Part shown: piece by piece, positions 24,136-36,140 of the stretch | Numbering within the stretch: position 1 is the stretch's first letter | Layout of the letters: the number at the start of each line of letters is the position of its first letter | Source: Talpa occidentalis | Lineage: Eukaryota; Chordata; Mammalia; Eulipotyphla; Talpidae | Direction: 5' to 3' | NCBI RefSeq assembly: GCF_014898055.3 | Contig: NW_023604861.1 | Coordinates: 82,804,399-82,868,398 of the forward strand | Length of the DNA: 64,000 nucleotides | Notes under the pieces: generated by a model | What the model was told of the DNA's origin: nothing | Databases searched by the model: none | Seen by the model: the letters and a program-made list of their open reading frames with translations, nothing else | Position numbers and translations under genes: made by a program

Positions 24136-24416
24136 ATTTATTTATTATTTTTAAAGATTTATTTATTTATACAAGCACTGGGTACAGTCAGAAGCGTGGG
24201 AGGGTGAGAGAATTCACCAGAGCCAGAGCGAGGAGCAGAGCAGGCAGAAGGATCTAAGTACACTGCTGAGGGGCGCAGCGGGCGGCAGGAGAGGTCTGCG
24301 CTCCATGTGGGACCCTCCTCCGGTGCCAGGGGAGCAGCCGGGGATCGAACTGATGCTGCAGAGACTGCAGTCAGCTTTACAACCCAGCGTTCAACCGCTG
24401 CGCCACCGGGGAGGCC
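24136..24416 (-). mobile_element. tRNA-derived SINE, GCACTGGGTACAGTCAG subtype
   Basis: An antisense SINE of the subtype with TACAAGCACTGGGTACAGTCAGAAGCGTGGG and a longer head with CGGGGATCGAACTGATGC. A perfect 14-base duplication CCCAATATTTATTT (24122-24135, 24417-24430) flanks it. Confidence 0.94.
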
Positions 24417-24575
24417 CCCAATATTTATTTTTTTGTGAAAAATTTCTCTTATCCTTGTTACTACTTTAAAAAATCTTAAGAACACAGTATCTTTTAAAAT
24501 GTACAAAACTTTCAACTTAATAAGCACTCACTGTTCTTTCTTGGTTTAAAAAAAATTACTGAACCCTTCTACAGC

Positions 24576-24621
24576 AAGTTAAATAGTAAGTGATGGGGAA
24601 GTTAAATAGTAAGTGAAAGGG
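24576..24621 (+). repeat. Short tandem duplication, 23-base unit
   Basis: AAGTTAAATAGTAAGTGATGG and AAGTTAAATAGTAAGTGAAAG follow each other with two mismatches. No function is suggested. Confidence 0.85.
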
Positions 24622-25954
24622 GCATATAAATAACCCTTATTCTCATGGGGTTAACCACTAATTCCTATGTAACCAGAATCTCCTGGCATCTTGCCTTGCA
24701 AATGAAATGGAATTTCTCACTTGATATTTGGCTAGGACTTCAATCATGAAATGAGAATGACGTCACCTCACTATATATTGCTAATGACCTTAACACAACA
24801 CTATGCCAGCAGCAGAGGGTTTAATCATTCATGATTTGCTCTATAACCTACGTAATTCTTATACTCCCAGACCAAAAAGCTTCAAATTCTAGACCAGATT
24901 TCTAGAATTCACAGTTAATATAAAGCAGTTCCTAGAATACGGCCTCTGATCTAGCAGCACCAGTCTTACCTGGGAACCAATTAGAAATGCAAATTCTAGG
25001 TACCACTTCACACCTACTGAATGAGAAATTCCTGGTGGGGCCCAGCAATTTTTTGCTGGGAATAATTTTTGAGGTGATTCTGAGGTTTGTTCATGTTGGA
25101 GAACTACTGGTATATAGCAAGTAGAAAACTGTGTTTCTTTCTCTAGGTCCAAAGTCAAGGAGAAGACAAGGAGATCAAGTTAAAAAATAGAATCTTCTCC
25201 CAAATTCCACACTCAATCCAGTGTGTTTTTTGAGTTAAATAAGAAAACAAGCTACAAAGAGGGATTTAGTTTGAAGACTATACTTAATAGACATCCGTTC
25301 CATCCAGCTTGATTTCATGCAATATGATTTACTTCCTCTTACATCCAAAGTTCTGAAAGAGCATCTTTATAATGTGAGCCTCAGACTTTAAAAGTTCTGT
25401 AATATAACATCAACTAGATCTGAATATAATCAGGCTGACTAGAGAAGAAAAGTAAATTATTTGCCACATCTTTGAATTACAATCAACAGGGAATTAAGTG
25501 TAAAGGTTCACTTTATACTTTCAAGTAAATAGAATTAAACTAGAGTAGCCCATTCTTCAAAAGTTTCTACCTAAGAAAGTTTAGCTGTTTCTTCTTGCTT
25601 TCAGTGGGGATAAATCAGTGCCCTGGAAGATATATTTTGCATTATATGCAAAGCTGCAGAGCTAAACAGAACTATCTGCAAAGCTGCAGAACTATCTGTT
25701 GAATATTAAAACAAAGATCCTGTAAACTCTCAGACTGTGACTGTAATACTTCAGCATCAGTCTAGATAATAAAGACAATAAAAACACCACTATGGAAAGT
25801 AAGGTCTCACTAGATAATCACATTATATTCTGTTGAAACGTCACTTATCCTGAGATGACTGCATTTTAAAGAATGGGCAAGACCAGCACAGAGGCCGTAG
25901 AACACCTACTTTCAAAATGCTGATAACTCTCATTCAATTATTTTCAGGGTGCAC

Positions 25955-25980
25955 GTGCGCACGCACACACACACACACAA
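25955..25980 (+). repeat. AC dinucleotide microsatellite
   Basis: An alternating purine/pyrimidine run begins GTGCGCACGC and becomes a pure AC tract. Confidence 0.9.
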
Positions 25981-26106
25981 AATTAAAAAAAAATCTTCTA
26001 ATTTTATGTGTACAGGAGCTCAACACATTAAACAGAACAAAAATTTCACAAAAGAAAACCACAGACCAAATCTCATACTGTTAGGGAGTAAGTATGTCCA
26101 TTTTAT

Positions 26107-26855
26107 GGCCAACAGGCATATGAAAAAATGTTTAATATCACTTGCAATCAGGGAAATGCAAATCAAAACTACAATGAGATACCATCTCACACCAGTGAGA
26201 ATGGCACATATTAAAAAAACTAGCAACAACAAATGTTGGCAAGGATGTGCAGAAAAAGAAACTTTCCTGCACTGCTGGTGGGAGTGCAAACTGGTCCAAC
26301 CACTAAGGAAAGCTGTGTGGAGATTCCTCAGCTTACTAAAGATAGAGCTTCCATACGATCCAGGAATTCCACTCCTAGTTATTTACCCAAAGGACACAGA
26401 AACATTAATTCCAAAGAGCACCTGCACCCCTATGTTTATAGCAGCACTATTTACAATAGCTAAACTTTGGAAACAACCAAAATGCCCAAAAATAGATGAC
26501 TGGATCAAGAAGATGTGGTACATATACACCATGGAATATTACTCAGCAATCAAAAAAGATAAACACATGCAATTTGCAGCAACATGGATGGAGCTAGAAG
26601 GGATCATGCTCAGCGAAATAAGACAGAAAGAAAAAGAAAAATACCAGATGGTCTCACTCATCGCAGGAATCTAGAAAACGTAAATAAGGGACCAGGAAAA
26701 AGAATAACTATAAGAAAGAAAAAATCAAAATCAACAAACAACTATGAACCGGAGACCCACTATGGGGGGGGGGGCGGGGAAAGGTGGGATTGGGGTCAAA
26801 ATAAGAGGGTTGCAATTGTATAGAGAACATAAAAATAAAATTGAAAAAAAAAAGG
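26107..26855 (+). mobile_element. Young 5'-truncated L1 (ORF2 C-terminus and 3' UTR)
   Basis: The + strand carries an open L1 ORF2 C-terminus of about 190 residues ending at TAG 26672-26674, including [27 protein letters not shown] and [19 protein letters not shown] 3' UTR with a G run (26765-26774) and an A-rich tail follows. The duplication ATGTCCATTTTAT (26094-26106, 26856-26868) is perfect. The longer open frame starting at 25949 runs from flanking DNA into the L1 and is not a gene. Confidence 0.95.
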
Positions 26856-27954
26856 ATGTCCATTTTATATCGGGGTTTCCCTGTAACAACACTACAAACG
26901 TTAATGAGCAAATAAAATCAGGTAATTCATTTAAAAAGAAAATAAAGCCACTTTAATCAAATAGGGTTCAGTTTAAGAAAGCAAGATGGTCAAAAATTAA
27001 TAAACATAAAGATGGCTACCATATTAACAGGGAAAGGGAGAAAAAAACTACATGAGCATCTCTCAGTTGTCAGAAATAAGTTTAATAAAATTCAATATCC
27101 ATTTTTTGTTAAGACTCACTTGAAAAAAGGAATTTTTAAAAAGGATTAATAAGCTTCTTTAATGTATCAATGTATTCATAAAAGTCTCTCTGTATCCCAA
27201 ACCTTTAGTACATAAAGATCAGAAAAAGATTAGGAAGGTGTATTATCCTGACCACTATGTAACACTCCAGGGCATCACCCAAGGAAATTAATCAGGAACC
27301 TAAGAGGTGTAAGTATTGGAAAGGCAGTAGCAAGATAATCCTTATTTGCAGATATGATTGTGATTTCTTATTCTTAAAAAACCTCTTGACTAGTCTCATA
27401 CAATTATATTAACCCACCTGAAATTAAAATCAATTTGTTAAATTTTTAAAAATTTCTTTTTGTATGTGTGACTGGCATTTAACTGAATCTTCAGATTACT
27501 TTGCAAAGAGTTAACATTCACCATATGTCCATCCATTCATTCAAGCAGAATGGAACATGGTGGAGGGCTGAGGTTCCTTTGGTGGTGGGTATGGTGTGGT
27601 GACGTGCATCTGAGGAGGTGGGATCCCATGCTTTTGAATCAAAGGCAGTGTAGCAAACCAATGTTACTGCAATAAAAAATAATATTTATATGCATAAAAA
27701 AGTTTACATGCAAAAAACCAGAATGCTTTGGGTGGGTAAATTAAATATTGAATAATTATACAAAGAATGTGGTTTTTTTTATTATCAAGGAAAAATGCTA
27801 TTTTCATTTATATATATTTAAATCTCTTCTCTTTCTTATTTTTTCTCATGCATGTGTATCACAAGTAGACTAGAGGGCTTGAACTCCTGCTTCTTGAGAT
27901 AAACCAATCCATTTTTGAAATGTGCACTAGACTAAGCTGCCCTATCTTTATTTT

Positions 27955-28294
27955 ATTTTTTTTTTTAAACACATTTTTTTTTTTTATTTATAGAGGCATG
28001 TTTTTATTTATTTATTTATTTATTTGTTTGTTTGTTTGTTTTGTTTATACGTGCACTGGGTACAGTCAGAAGCGCGGGAGGGCGAGAGAATTCACCAGAG
28101 CCAGAGCGGGGAGCAGAGCAGGCAGAAGGACCGAAGTACACTGCTGAGGGGAGCAGCGGGCGGCAGGAGAGGTCTGCGCGCCATGTGGGACCCTCCTCCG
28201 GTGGCCGGGGAGCAGCTGGGGATCGAACCGCTGCGCTGCAGAGGTCGCCGGCAGCTTCGCAACCCAGCGCTCAACCGCTGCGCCACCGGGGAGG
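27955..28294 (-). mobile_element. tRNA-derived SINE with expanded tetranucleotide tail
   Basis: An antisense SINE of the GCACTGGGTACAGTCAG subtype, rich in CpG. Its A-rich tail has grown into (TTTA)n and (TTTG)n runs and includes AT-rich filler. A perfect 15-base duplication CCCTATCTTTATTTT (27940-27954, 28295-28309) encloses the whole unit, so the expansion happened within the insertion. Confidence 0.93.
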
Positions 28295-28639
28295 CCCTAT
28301 CTTTATTTTTTTTTAAAGGTCCTCCTATAGCAACACAGAAAAAAACATAATTAGATAAGTCAAAAAATAAAAATAGTGTATTTACAATGAAAAAAAGTAT
28401 ATATGCATTAAAAAAATAACAACAGGAAAAAGAACGTAGCAATTAAAGCAATGGGACTACTGTCTGGAAAACTTGTTTTAAATAGATTTGTTATTCCTTC
28501 AGTATTTTTAAAATAAACAAAACTGAATAAAAGAAGGAGAAAGGCTGCCAATCCTTTCCAATCATGGCTACTGTTGTTATGCATTTACCTGATACCAAAA
28601 AATGGGCAGCCCCTCAGAACTTTTTTTCTTCGTTCTTAT

Positions 28640-29010
28640 AACGTATTTATTCACTACCTTTTTTGGAAAAGATAATACAAATACATAATTTTTAAAATTT
28701 AATATGTAAATATACATGAAGGCACAAGGCAAAATCCCATTTCTATTTCTTTCATTAGTTTCTGATACATCATTTCAGAAATCTCTTTGTGCAATTATAA
28801 GCAGATATAAATATATGTTCTTATTCTACCATTCCTTCTTTCTCAACATAAAACACAGCATACTAAACATACATTCCATGCTGTTCCATTTCTAAAAATC
28901 ACAATATATCTTAGAGCTGTTTTATATCAGTAGATAGATCTTCCTCATTTTTTTTACAACTATACAATATTCCCTGCTTTGGATGCACCAAATTTATTTA
29001 ACCAGGTCCC
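28640..29010 (-). repeat. Possible old L1/HAL1-like fragment, antisense
   Basis: Phrases such as CAACTATACAATATTCCCTGC and CACCAAATTTATTTAACCAGGTCCCTGTTGAC resemble the antisense of old L1-type 3' regions. It is strongly diverged and boundaries are approximate. Confidence 0.4.
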
Positions 29011-30160
29011 TGTTGACTAACACTGAAGTCATCCTTATTGTGTATCTCTAAGCATGGTAATGCCAAGCATAACCAGCTACAAACATCAAGTGTATTTCTG
29101 AATGTGCCTTTGATAAAGCTGCTGAGTGACTCTGGACAGTACATTTTCATATATTCACTAGATAGAAAAGTTACTTCATTTTGACTTCTCATAATATACA
29201 GCAACATGTAGCAAAAGAAAACTTTTCCTTGAATCAAGCAATTGTACTCTGAGGATTTATCTCATAAAAATAAAGTGATAGGAAAAAAAACCCACCCAAG
29301 ATGAACCCATTTCTATTACAAAGTGCATGAATATACATATAAAGTACAAAATATATCCACCAGAATGTCAGCCATTGTTGCAGTATGGTGGAAATTTGGA
29401 GTGCTTTGCAGTTTTTTCTCCCCTTTTGCTTATCAATGCTAATTTTACAAAAGTGAACGTGCACTATTTCTGTAATATAAAATTAAAAACTAAAAATAAA
29501 ATGTTAATTCATTACATTGGATACATTCCACCAGTCTGTCTTATATCTGCAGCATTTATGTGTTTATGTACATTATTTAATTCTTTTACTAACCCTATGT
29601 ATTTTCATTTTATCAAAATAAAAAGGAGGCTACAAATGGGCAGGCAGTAGTGCCTAAGATCACTCAAACAGCCAGTGGGCAGAGACAAATTTCAAACCTA
29701 GACCTTTCCACTTCAAATGTAGTGAGTTATCAAAAACACAATTGTTACTTCGTTAGGTTTAATGATACCTTGGGAAATAATCACATAATGCGACAGATTT
29801 ACAAAGTAAAATGACACAGTATAAAGCCTCAGTCCCTAACATTTTGTAGGGTTTCTTGCAAAGAGAATATTGGCATAACCTCCAAAACTCCAGAGTCTAA
29901 AAAGGGTGTGGGTTTTTTGCAGGCTCTTAAATAAATTACCTAACTGTCAAAATACATTATCTAATATGGCCAAAAATGAATGCATAAAAAAGTGGAACCT
30001 CTTAAATTAGAAGATCCCCACTTTCAAGACCACATGTTGCCTCTGCCATCAGTACTGACTCCAGTTCTGATTCTGTAACACCCCAGGGTGTCTCCAATCA
30101 TCTTACGGAATTTCAAAATATGAGTAAGCCATTTTTCAAGGAAGTATAATTATGTAACGG

Positions 30161-30440
30161 GTTTTTTTTTTTTTTTTGAGTTTGGGATTTATTGACAAAG
30201 ATGATAATAACTTGGGTAGTTTGTGTCTCTTCTCGTTTTTCCTTTAAGATTATAAACATTATAGGATAATGAACAGTGGAGACCACTGATGATCTTGGTT
30301 TGGTTAAAAATACTTTCAGTTCATCATTTCTAAAACTGTATCTCAAGTAATTCTGTCCCATTAACTGTTTAGATATGCTGCAGGTGTGGCAAAGGAGAAG
30401 CCCTAGTTTAATACAAAATACCTTCCTGAAGACTGACAAC
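30161..30440 (-). pseudogene. Possible retrocopy 3' end (polyadenylated, unidentified)
   Basis: On the - strand the segment ends AATAAATCCCAAACTC followed directly by about 15 A (the T run at 30161-30176), the arrangement of a reverse-transcribed mRNA end. I could not identify the parent transcript and found no convincing target-site duplication. The open frame across it reads into the A run and flank and has no recognisable domain. Confidence 0.4.
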
Positions 30441-32794
30441 AAAGGATATTAATATAATAAAGGCTCTAGAGGAGCAGTGCATTACAGGAGACTTTGTTTT
30501 ACACAGTTTATTTTAACACAAAATTCTTCTATGGCTTAACTATTCACATCTTCTCAAGCAGAGAAATTGCTTTAATAAATTTACCTATTATCTAAACACC
30601 CACAACAGATATGGCAAAAATGGATACTCAAATCTTTCCTATCACACAAACATTACTCTAAATAGTCTTTACTTTTAGTCTCATGAACTCCTTCCTTTTT
30701 ACCAACCAAGACCTAGCTAAAATACCACCTCATTTGAGAACTCTTCTCCCCAGTGTTCCAAGTTATTAACACCTTTTTCCTGGCTTACACAGTGTTTCAT
30801 TCATATCTCTATTACCTCGCTTATCAGATAATTCAGTTCACCCATCTGTCTCCTTGCTAGCTGTGAGCTCCTTGAGAATAAATTTGATTATACCTTAAAT
30901 AATACCTTAAATAGTGTGGGAAACATCTGACCTTCACAATGAGGTAAATAATGTCACTGCAGTGTAACAGTTCCTAGAATTCAATATTTGATTTTCTAAA
31001 CTGTTATTGATACCCTGCTGTCAACAGGGTATGCTTTCTCCTAAAATTTTCATCCATTTCTGAGCAGGTCTGGCTATGATTAACTTACCTGTGACATGCT
31101 CTCTGGCAGAGTCCTTTCCAGTTATTTCCTTAGGTGGTTTTTGTTTGCTTGCTTTTGTTTTTTTAATCTACTAAGAGTATTCTGTAAACTTCCTATTTTT
31201 CTACCTTGTGGCTTTGTACCTGCTGGTACCTTCTTGCAATACTGTCTCAAGGTTTCATTCACCTGGAAAACTCATTCTCTTCTACTTAATCTCTAAGAAT
31301 CAGGGCAAACAATACCTTCTCTGGGAAGCCTACATATCCTCCCATCCTTTCACAGTTCAAGTCAGACATTTGAACACTGTTGTTATGTATCAAGCTCAGA
31401 ATTTAATGCCAAGGATAAAAGAATGAAAATGTAGACCCTGTTTTGACGGAGCTTACAGTGTAGGAAGGAAGACAGCAATATTTACAAAAAATCACCTATA
31501 ATACTAAAAGCAACACCAAAAGGAAGATTTATTGAGTATTTGACATGTGTTGATTTGTTAAGTGCTTTATTAAACATTATCTATGATCAGGTATTTTACC
31601 CATACAGAAGTCCATGAAACTTTAATTGTTATACCTTCAGCTATCTTTTGAAGAAACTGTTGATAATGGGTTCTTTTTGCTATAAAATGTGCAACAGACA
31701 AAGCCAAAATAGGCCAAAGCTTACTTCTTTGGCTATAAGTGACTGGACCAGGATTCAAGAATCCTAACTAAGGATCTAGAGGTTGAACCTGAGAGAGCTC
31801 ACCTAGGACATGACAGCTCAAAATTTTGCCCAATAAGGGTCTTCCACTTTAGAAGGTGACAAACCAATCCAAAGTGCTATTGTAAATACTGCTAAGTTAC
31901 TGTTTATAAAGTTTTGAAAGCACTAGGATCAATATGGCTACTCAGATGATTTCCTATTTAAATTTACATTAAACTCTCATCATCAAAGGTAATATGTGAG
32001 TCTTTCCTGTAACCCACAAGGGGCCAACACATCATCATGACTTTTGCAACAAGGAAATAAGCTTAAAATTTTAACAGTTTGATTAAAGTCATTTGTAGGC
32101 GACAAAAAAAAAGCAATCAAAGACCAGGTGAATCTGATTCTTCAGGAATATCCAATATATGGGTAAATGGCTTCAAAATCAAGTAATGACAAGTAGTGGA
32201 TTGACACAGGTCAGTGGAGAGATACTCAAAAGGAAGAGTTTACACACAAGGTAGAACAGAAATGTCCTGGAAGTTAGTATAGTAGGTGACATAAAGTAGA
32301 AGGGGGCATAACAGTTTTAATTTATAACTCCAATCTCAACTCTCCCCAGAGCTCCAGACTCTTAGCTGTTTGTGCTTCTCATGTAAATATAACATTTATA
32401 AGGGCAAGAACTTAATCTCTAGTTTGTTTACCAATTTAAAACAAAGCCTGTCTTAAATTTAGTGTTCATAAATATTTGTTGAATAAATGAACAAATTCTC
32501 AAAGAAGCTAACAGAACATTCTACAGTGGACTGAAGGGAGGTTTACCATACAATAAACTGCAATCACTTACAAATGTAATTGTTCCTCGTTATTTGTGGC
32601 TCCTATATTTGAGAATATAGTTGCAAACAATATTTGTGATATTTCTGCAGTCATTAACTGCAATGCAGAGTAGCAAAACTTTTGAGTCAACCCTCAAACA
32701 TGTTCCCAGTTAAAACTGTACAGGCCCTGCCTTGTCTCAGCTCTCTCAGAGATGGCAAATGGACATAGACAGTAGGGGGCAGTGCAAGGTAGTG

Positions 32795-32960
32795 CAAGAA
32801 GCTCTGGCTTTGGAATCAGGACAAGGTTGGAATCTCAACTCTGGCATCTGTTAGGAGGTTGTCCCAGGCAAGTCACTTAACACTTGTGAATCTCATTTTC
32901 TCTTTTGTAAAATAAAGAAAATAGAATCTACCGAGAGGTGTTGTATTTAGGATTTAGGAT
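32795..32960 (+). repeat. MIR SINE (ancient)
   Basis: MIR order: CTGGCTTTGGAATCAGGACAAGGTTGG, TCTCAACTCTGGCATCTG, GGCAAGTCACTTAACACTTGTGAATCTCATTTTC and GTAAAATAAAGAAAATAG. Confidence 0.75.
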
Positions 32961-35401
32961 TATAATCTATGTGAGATAGATATATATGTGCTTACTCCCC
33001 CTAGGAGCAGTGGTTCGGTAGTCACTAATTTAGAGTCCTAGCTGACTTTATGGACCATAATTACTGCAAATAATGAGCATCAACTATAATTTTTATAATG
33101 AAATAACAGAAAGATATAGGAACAATTATTTGGATGAATTGGTGGGCAGGGGTAGGCTTCAAGAGGATTGTGAACTAGGATCTAACAAGGCACATAAAGT
33201 ATAGAAAAGGTTTTCAAGAAGCTATGAGAATAGCACCTCAAGACCTAGAGAGGCCCAAGTGTGTGAAATAAATAGGCAGGTTTAGGAAAAGCCACTTCAG
33301 AAAGTATAGAGCAGCAGGAGATGAGGACAGAACTCTGGGCCACAGTGCTCTGGGTCCTGTAAATGCAACCTTTACTGCAGAATTTCTTCCTCTGTATGTG
33401 ATTCTTGGCTTACATGTCTCTCCTCCATTAAACCATGAGCTCCCTAAAAAAAGGTCTCTAGAAAGAAATCGTAGCTTCAGTTCTTTTAAATTTGTAAAGG
33501 AGTAATTAATAAGCACAAACACACCTGGAAAAGACTGTTCAAATGTAACTTTGGATTTCAACTGCAGCCTTATACCAACTCACAGTAAAGACAGATTTGC
33601 AGTTTGTCTAGGACTTTTCTTTGATGACTAACTCCTGTATTAAGTCTTTTTATTATTCTAGACACCTGGACTTTTGTTCGAATAGTTTCAAAATCCTTGT
33701 CTTTTTAGTGTGATTAACAGGGATCAAACATATGGTCCAGTAGACATTACTGACTCTGCAAAGATTCCTTTTAATTTACTCTACTAGACATTTCTCTTAG
33801 TCTTACCATAGCAAGATACAAGGAAGCATGCTCATACACATATTATTAACAATATAAGGAAAACAGTAAGCATTTTTCACAAAAGCTTGCAAAATTCTCA
33901 CCAAAGCACAATGAACATGATGTTTAACTCACTGCTTGTGTTTCACCACTAAGAACTAGGGAAATACAATTCCAATTTACGTAAAGTCATGAAACTAAGC
34001 ACTGTTAGAATTTATAAGATTTTATACGTGTATGTTCTCTAGCTTGTGCATGCTCTCTGTCACACACACAACCTAATGGGTCCCCTCAGGCTTATTACAA
34101 TACTTCAATTTCCTCCATTCCCTCAAAACAAAACCCTCACTGTCCAATATCCAAATTAGTATTTTCAAAACTCTGTTTTCTCAACCAAAGCTAGGTGTGG
34201 GCAGTTACTTTCCCCCTCTAAAATTCTTGGCATAATTTTAGTTAGGCACAACACAGTTTGCATTATTTCTAGAAACATATGGCTAGAACCAACACTACCA
34301 ACCCCTAAACTGACATACTAAAAGGTGAACACAAATTCTCTATGAAAAGGATATATAGAGAACGCTGCTTTTAAAAACAGGCTCAATGTTATACTAATCA
34401 TAGACTAGGTGTGATCAAATCACACTATGCTATACAACTAAAGTGTGCCCTATATTTTATGAAAAATGTAGGTGGTCAGGCCCTTTTACTGCAAACTCTC
34501 TGCCACACCTGTTAAGCTGTTTAAATTCTAATCCAATTTTATCTACTTAAAAAAATGAATTTTAACATCTCGCTCCTTTTAAACTCTCGTACATTTTCCA
34601 GAAATTATCACTAAAACAACTGTATTGGGACAAAGATTCTAGAGAAGAAACACTGATCAAATGACATTTTAAGGAAGGCAGAATGGTTGACCATCAACAA
34701 AACCGATTAAAGTTTCCAACCTTGTAAAGCTCCCCCATTCAGTCTGATCCACCTCTCTAGAGTTCACCTTCCAGCTGCCTGGAAGGGGCATATGGAAAAT
34801 GTTAGTTTCCATGAAAGATGAGGGTGAAATTTAATGGGTGGGAGGAGGTAAAGGACAGATTCGCGAAGGGAAGGCAGAGAAGTGGCTAAGGTCCTTAACT
34901 CAAATTGGGGATCAAGAACGAGAGCGGGAGTAAAGGGGCAGGTGGAAGGAAAAGAAACGCACACAAGGCGTGGGGGGCCCCGACAGTGGGGGAGGGGCAA
35001 AATGCGCAACTCCCACCCCTTCCAGCCCGGGGAGGAGGGGTGGGGAGCGGCACTGCACCACTGGTCAATTTGCCAGGCAGCGCTGCACTCGAGTAAGGGA
35101 ATAAGAAACCAGAGGTTTTTAGCCCGAGTAATAGAACGGGCTCAAGGGGAGGGGGGGGTCGGGGGGGTCAGGGAAGTTGGGGGGCGGGGAGGAATAGCGC
35201 CCCTATGTGGGGAGAAAGGGACTAAGCCCCCCTAGCGCCCCCGAGGGTGACTCCGGCGGACGCCCCATCTCGCCGATGGCCGCGACGTGGGGGACCCCCC
35301 GGGTTACCCTGCCCCGGCAGGCGCGCACCGCCCCTCACAGCCCCGACGGCGGCGGAAAAGGAGGCGCAGGGCGCCCCCCGAGCCGGGAGAACGGCGCTTA
35401 C

Positions 35402-35570
35402 CGCGGATCCCTCCCCGGCAGCCCGGACGCCCGAGCCCACCTGGGCTGCCCGGAAGCCCCTCCTCCAGGCCGTACTCCAGCACTCCTCCGAGAGGCTCAG
35501 CCCTGCCGCAGAGGTTGCCGCCGCCCGGACAGTCTCGGCCTCTAGTTGAAAGCGTGAGCCCAGCACCGAG
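35402..35570 (-). other. PAIP2B: PAIP2B exon 1 (5' UTR), predicted
   Basis: PAIP2B needs an upstream untranslated exon, because the ATG exon starts only about 11 bases before the ATG. On the - strand a strong donor (GCG|GTAAGCG) ends an exon at 35402. The first CCAAT box of the promoter array lies at 35647-35643, placing the start near 35550-35580. Alternative donors (GTAAGAG and GTAACC near 35600) would imply a start farther right. Start and exon end are inferred. Confidence 0.5.
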
Positions 35571-35642
35571 AAGCACCGCTACCACTCGCCAGGTTACCTC
35601 TTACAGCACACTGGCTCCTCACCCCGCCCCCGAACCCGAGCC

Positions 35643-35997
35643 ATTGGTTGCTCGGCACCGCCCCATTCGCTCATTGGACCGAAGAGGATGCCGCTCAGCC
35701 GCCTGGAAAGGCACGTGTGGTGTTCATTGGTCTAAATGGAAGGCAATTCCCGCCCACTCCCTTAGAAGTTCCAGCTTCTGATTGGTATTAATGTCTGTCT
35801 TTCGCTCCCTCCGTTCTTTCCTTGGGAGAGAGGCGCGTCTCCGGGAGACATCGGCTCCCATTGGCTGAGAGGACGCTGCGTTAGTCCGGGATGGGCATTG
35901 GGCCCAGGGAGCGTCCGTGCCCACGTGGGGAGGAGCCCAGGGCTCCGCACCTCTGGGTTTGTTTACACAAGCTCTCGCTCCGGCTTCCAGGCATTGG
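35643..35997 (-). promoter_or_regulatory. PAIP2B: Array of seven CCAAT boxes (NF-Y type) upstream of PAIP2B
   Basis: ATTGG (CCAAT on the PAIP2B strand) occurs at 35643, 35673, 35726, 35781, 35860, 35897 and 35993, all in the same orientation, at intervals of 30 to 96 bases. Two CACGTG E-boxes (35712-35717 and 35922-35927) lie among them. NF-Y binds CCAAT in CpG-island promoters, usually as one or two sites 60-100 bases upstream of the start. Binding itself is inferred. Confidence 0.75.
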
Positions 35998-36140
35998 CTG
36001 AACCAGCGGCCACTCCCACCTAGCAAGTGGGGACTTGTGGGCAGACAGTCTCGGTGGGATTTCCCCAGCTGTCAATTACTAAGGGAGGGGGTTCGAGCAA
36101 GGTTGCCGGGGACCCGGCACTGCGCTCCGCTCTGGATAAT

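Larger units (their letters stand above)
11898..35401 (-). other. PAIP2B: PAIP2B intron 1 (about 23.5 kb)
   Basis: A large intron between the CpG-island exon and the start-codon exon. It carries most of the gene's repeats: young truncated L1s, seven lineage-specific SINEs, MaLR LTRs, an MIR, an MIR-like copy at 32795-32960, two retrocopy-like segments and an AC microsatellite. No other coding exon is supported. Stretches not listed separately look like unremarkable AT-rich intron. The right boundary depends on the inferred exon 1 donor. Confidence 0.75.
34970..36140. promoter_or_regulatory. PAIP2B: CpG island over the PAIP2B promoter
   Basis: A sharp rise in G+C and CpG content, densest at 35220-35560, sits where the PAIP2B first exon is expected. 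No TATA box is seen on the - strand near the likely start. Several long open frames here on both strands (for example 35287-35781) are the usual by-product of high G+C and lack recognisable protein features. Confidence 0.88.

Noticed and set aside
25949..26674. 241-codon open frame on the + strand, the second longest in the window
   Set aside because: It runs from an AC-rich flank into the C-terminal end of L1 ORF2; the L1 begins at about 26107. It is not a host gene.
35287..35781. 164-codon + strand open frame in the PAIP2B CpG island
   Set aside because: Low-complexity Pro/Arg-rich product of G+C-rich DNA over the predicted PAIP2B exon 1 and promoter; no sign of coding.
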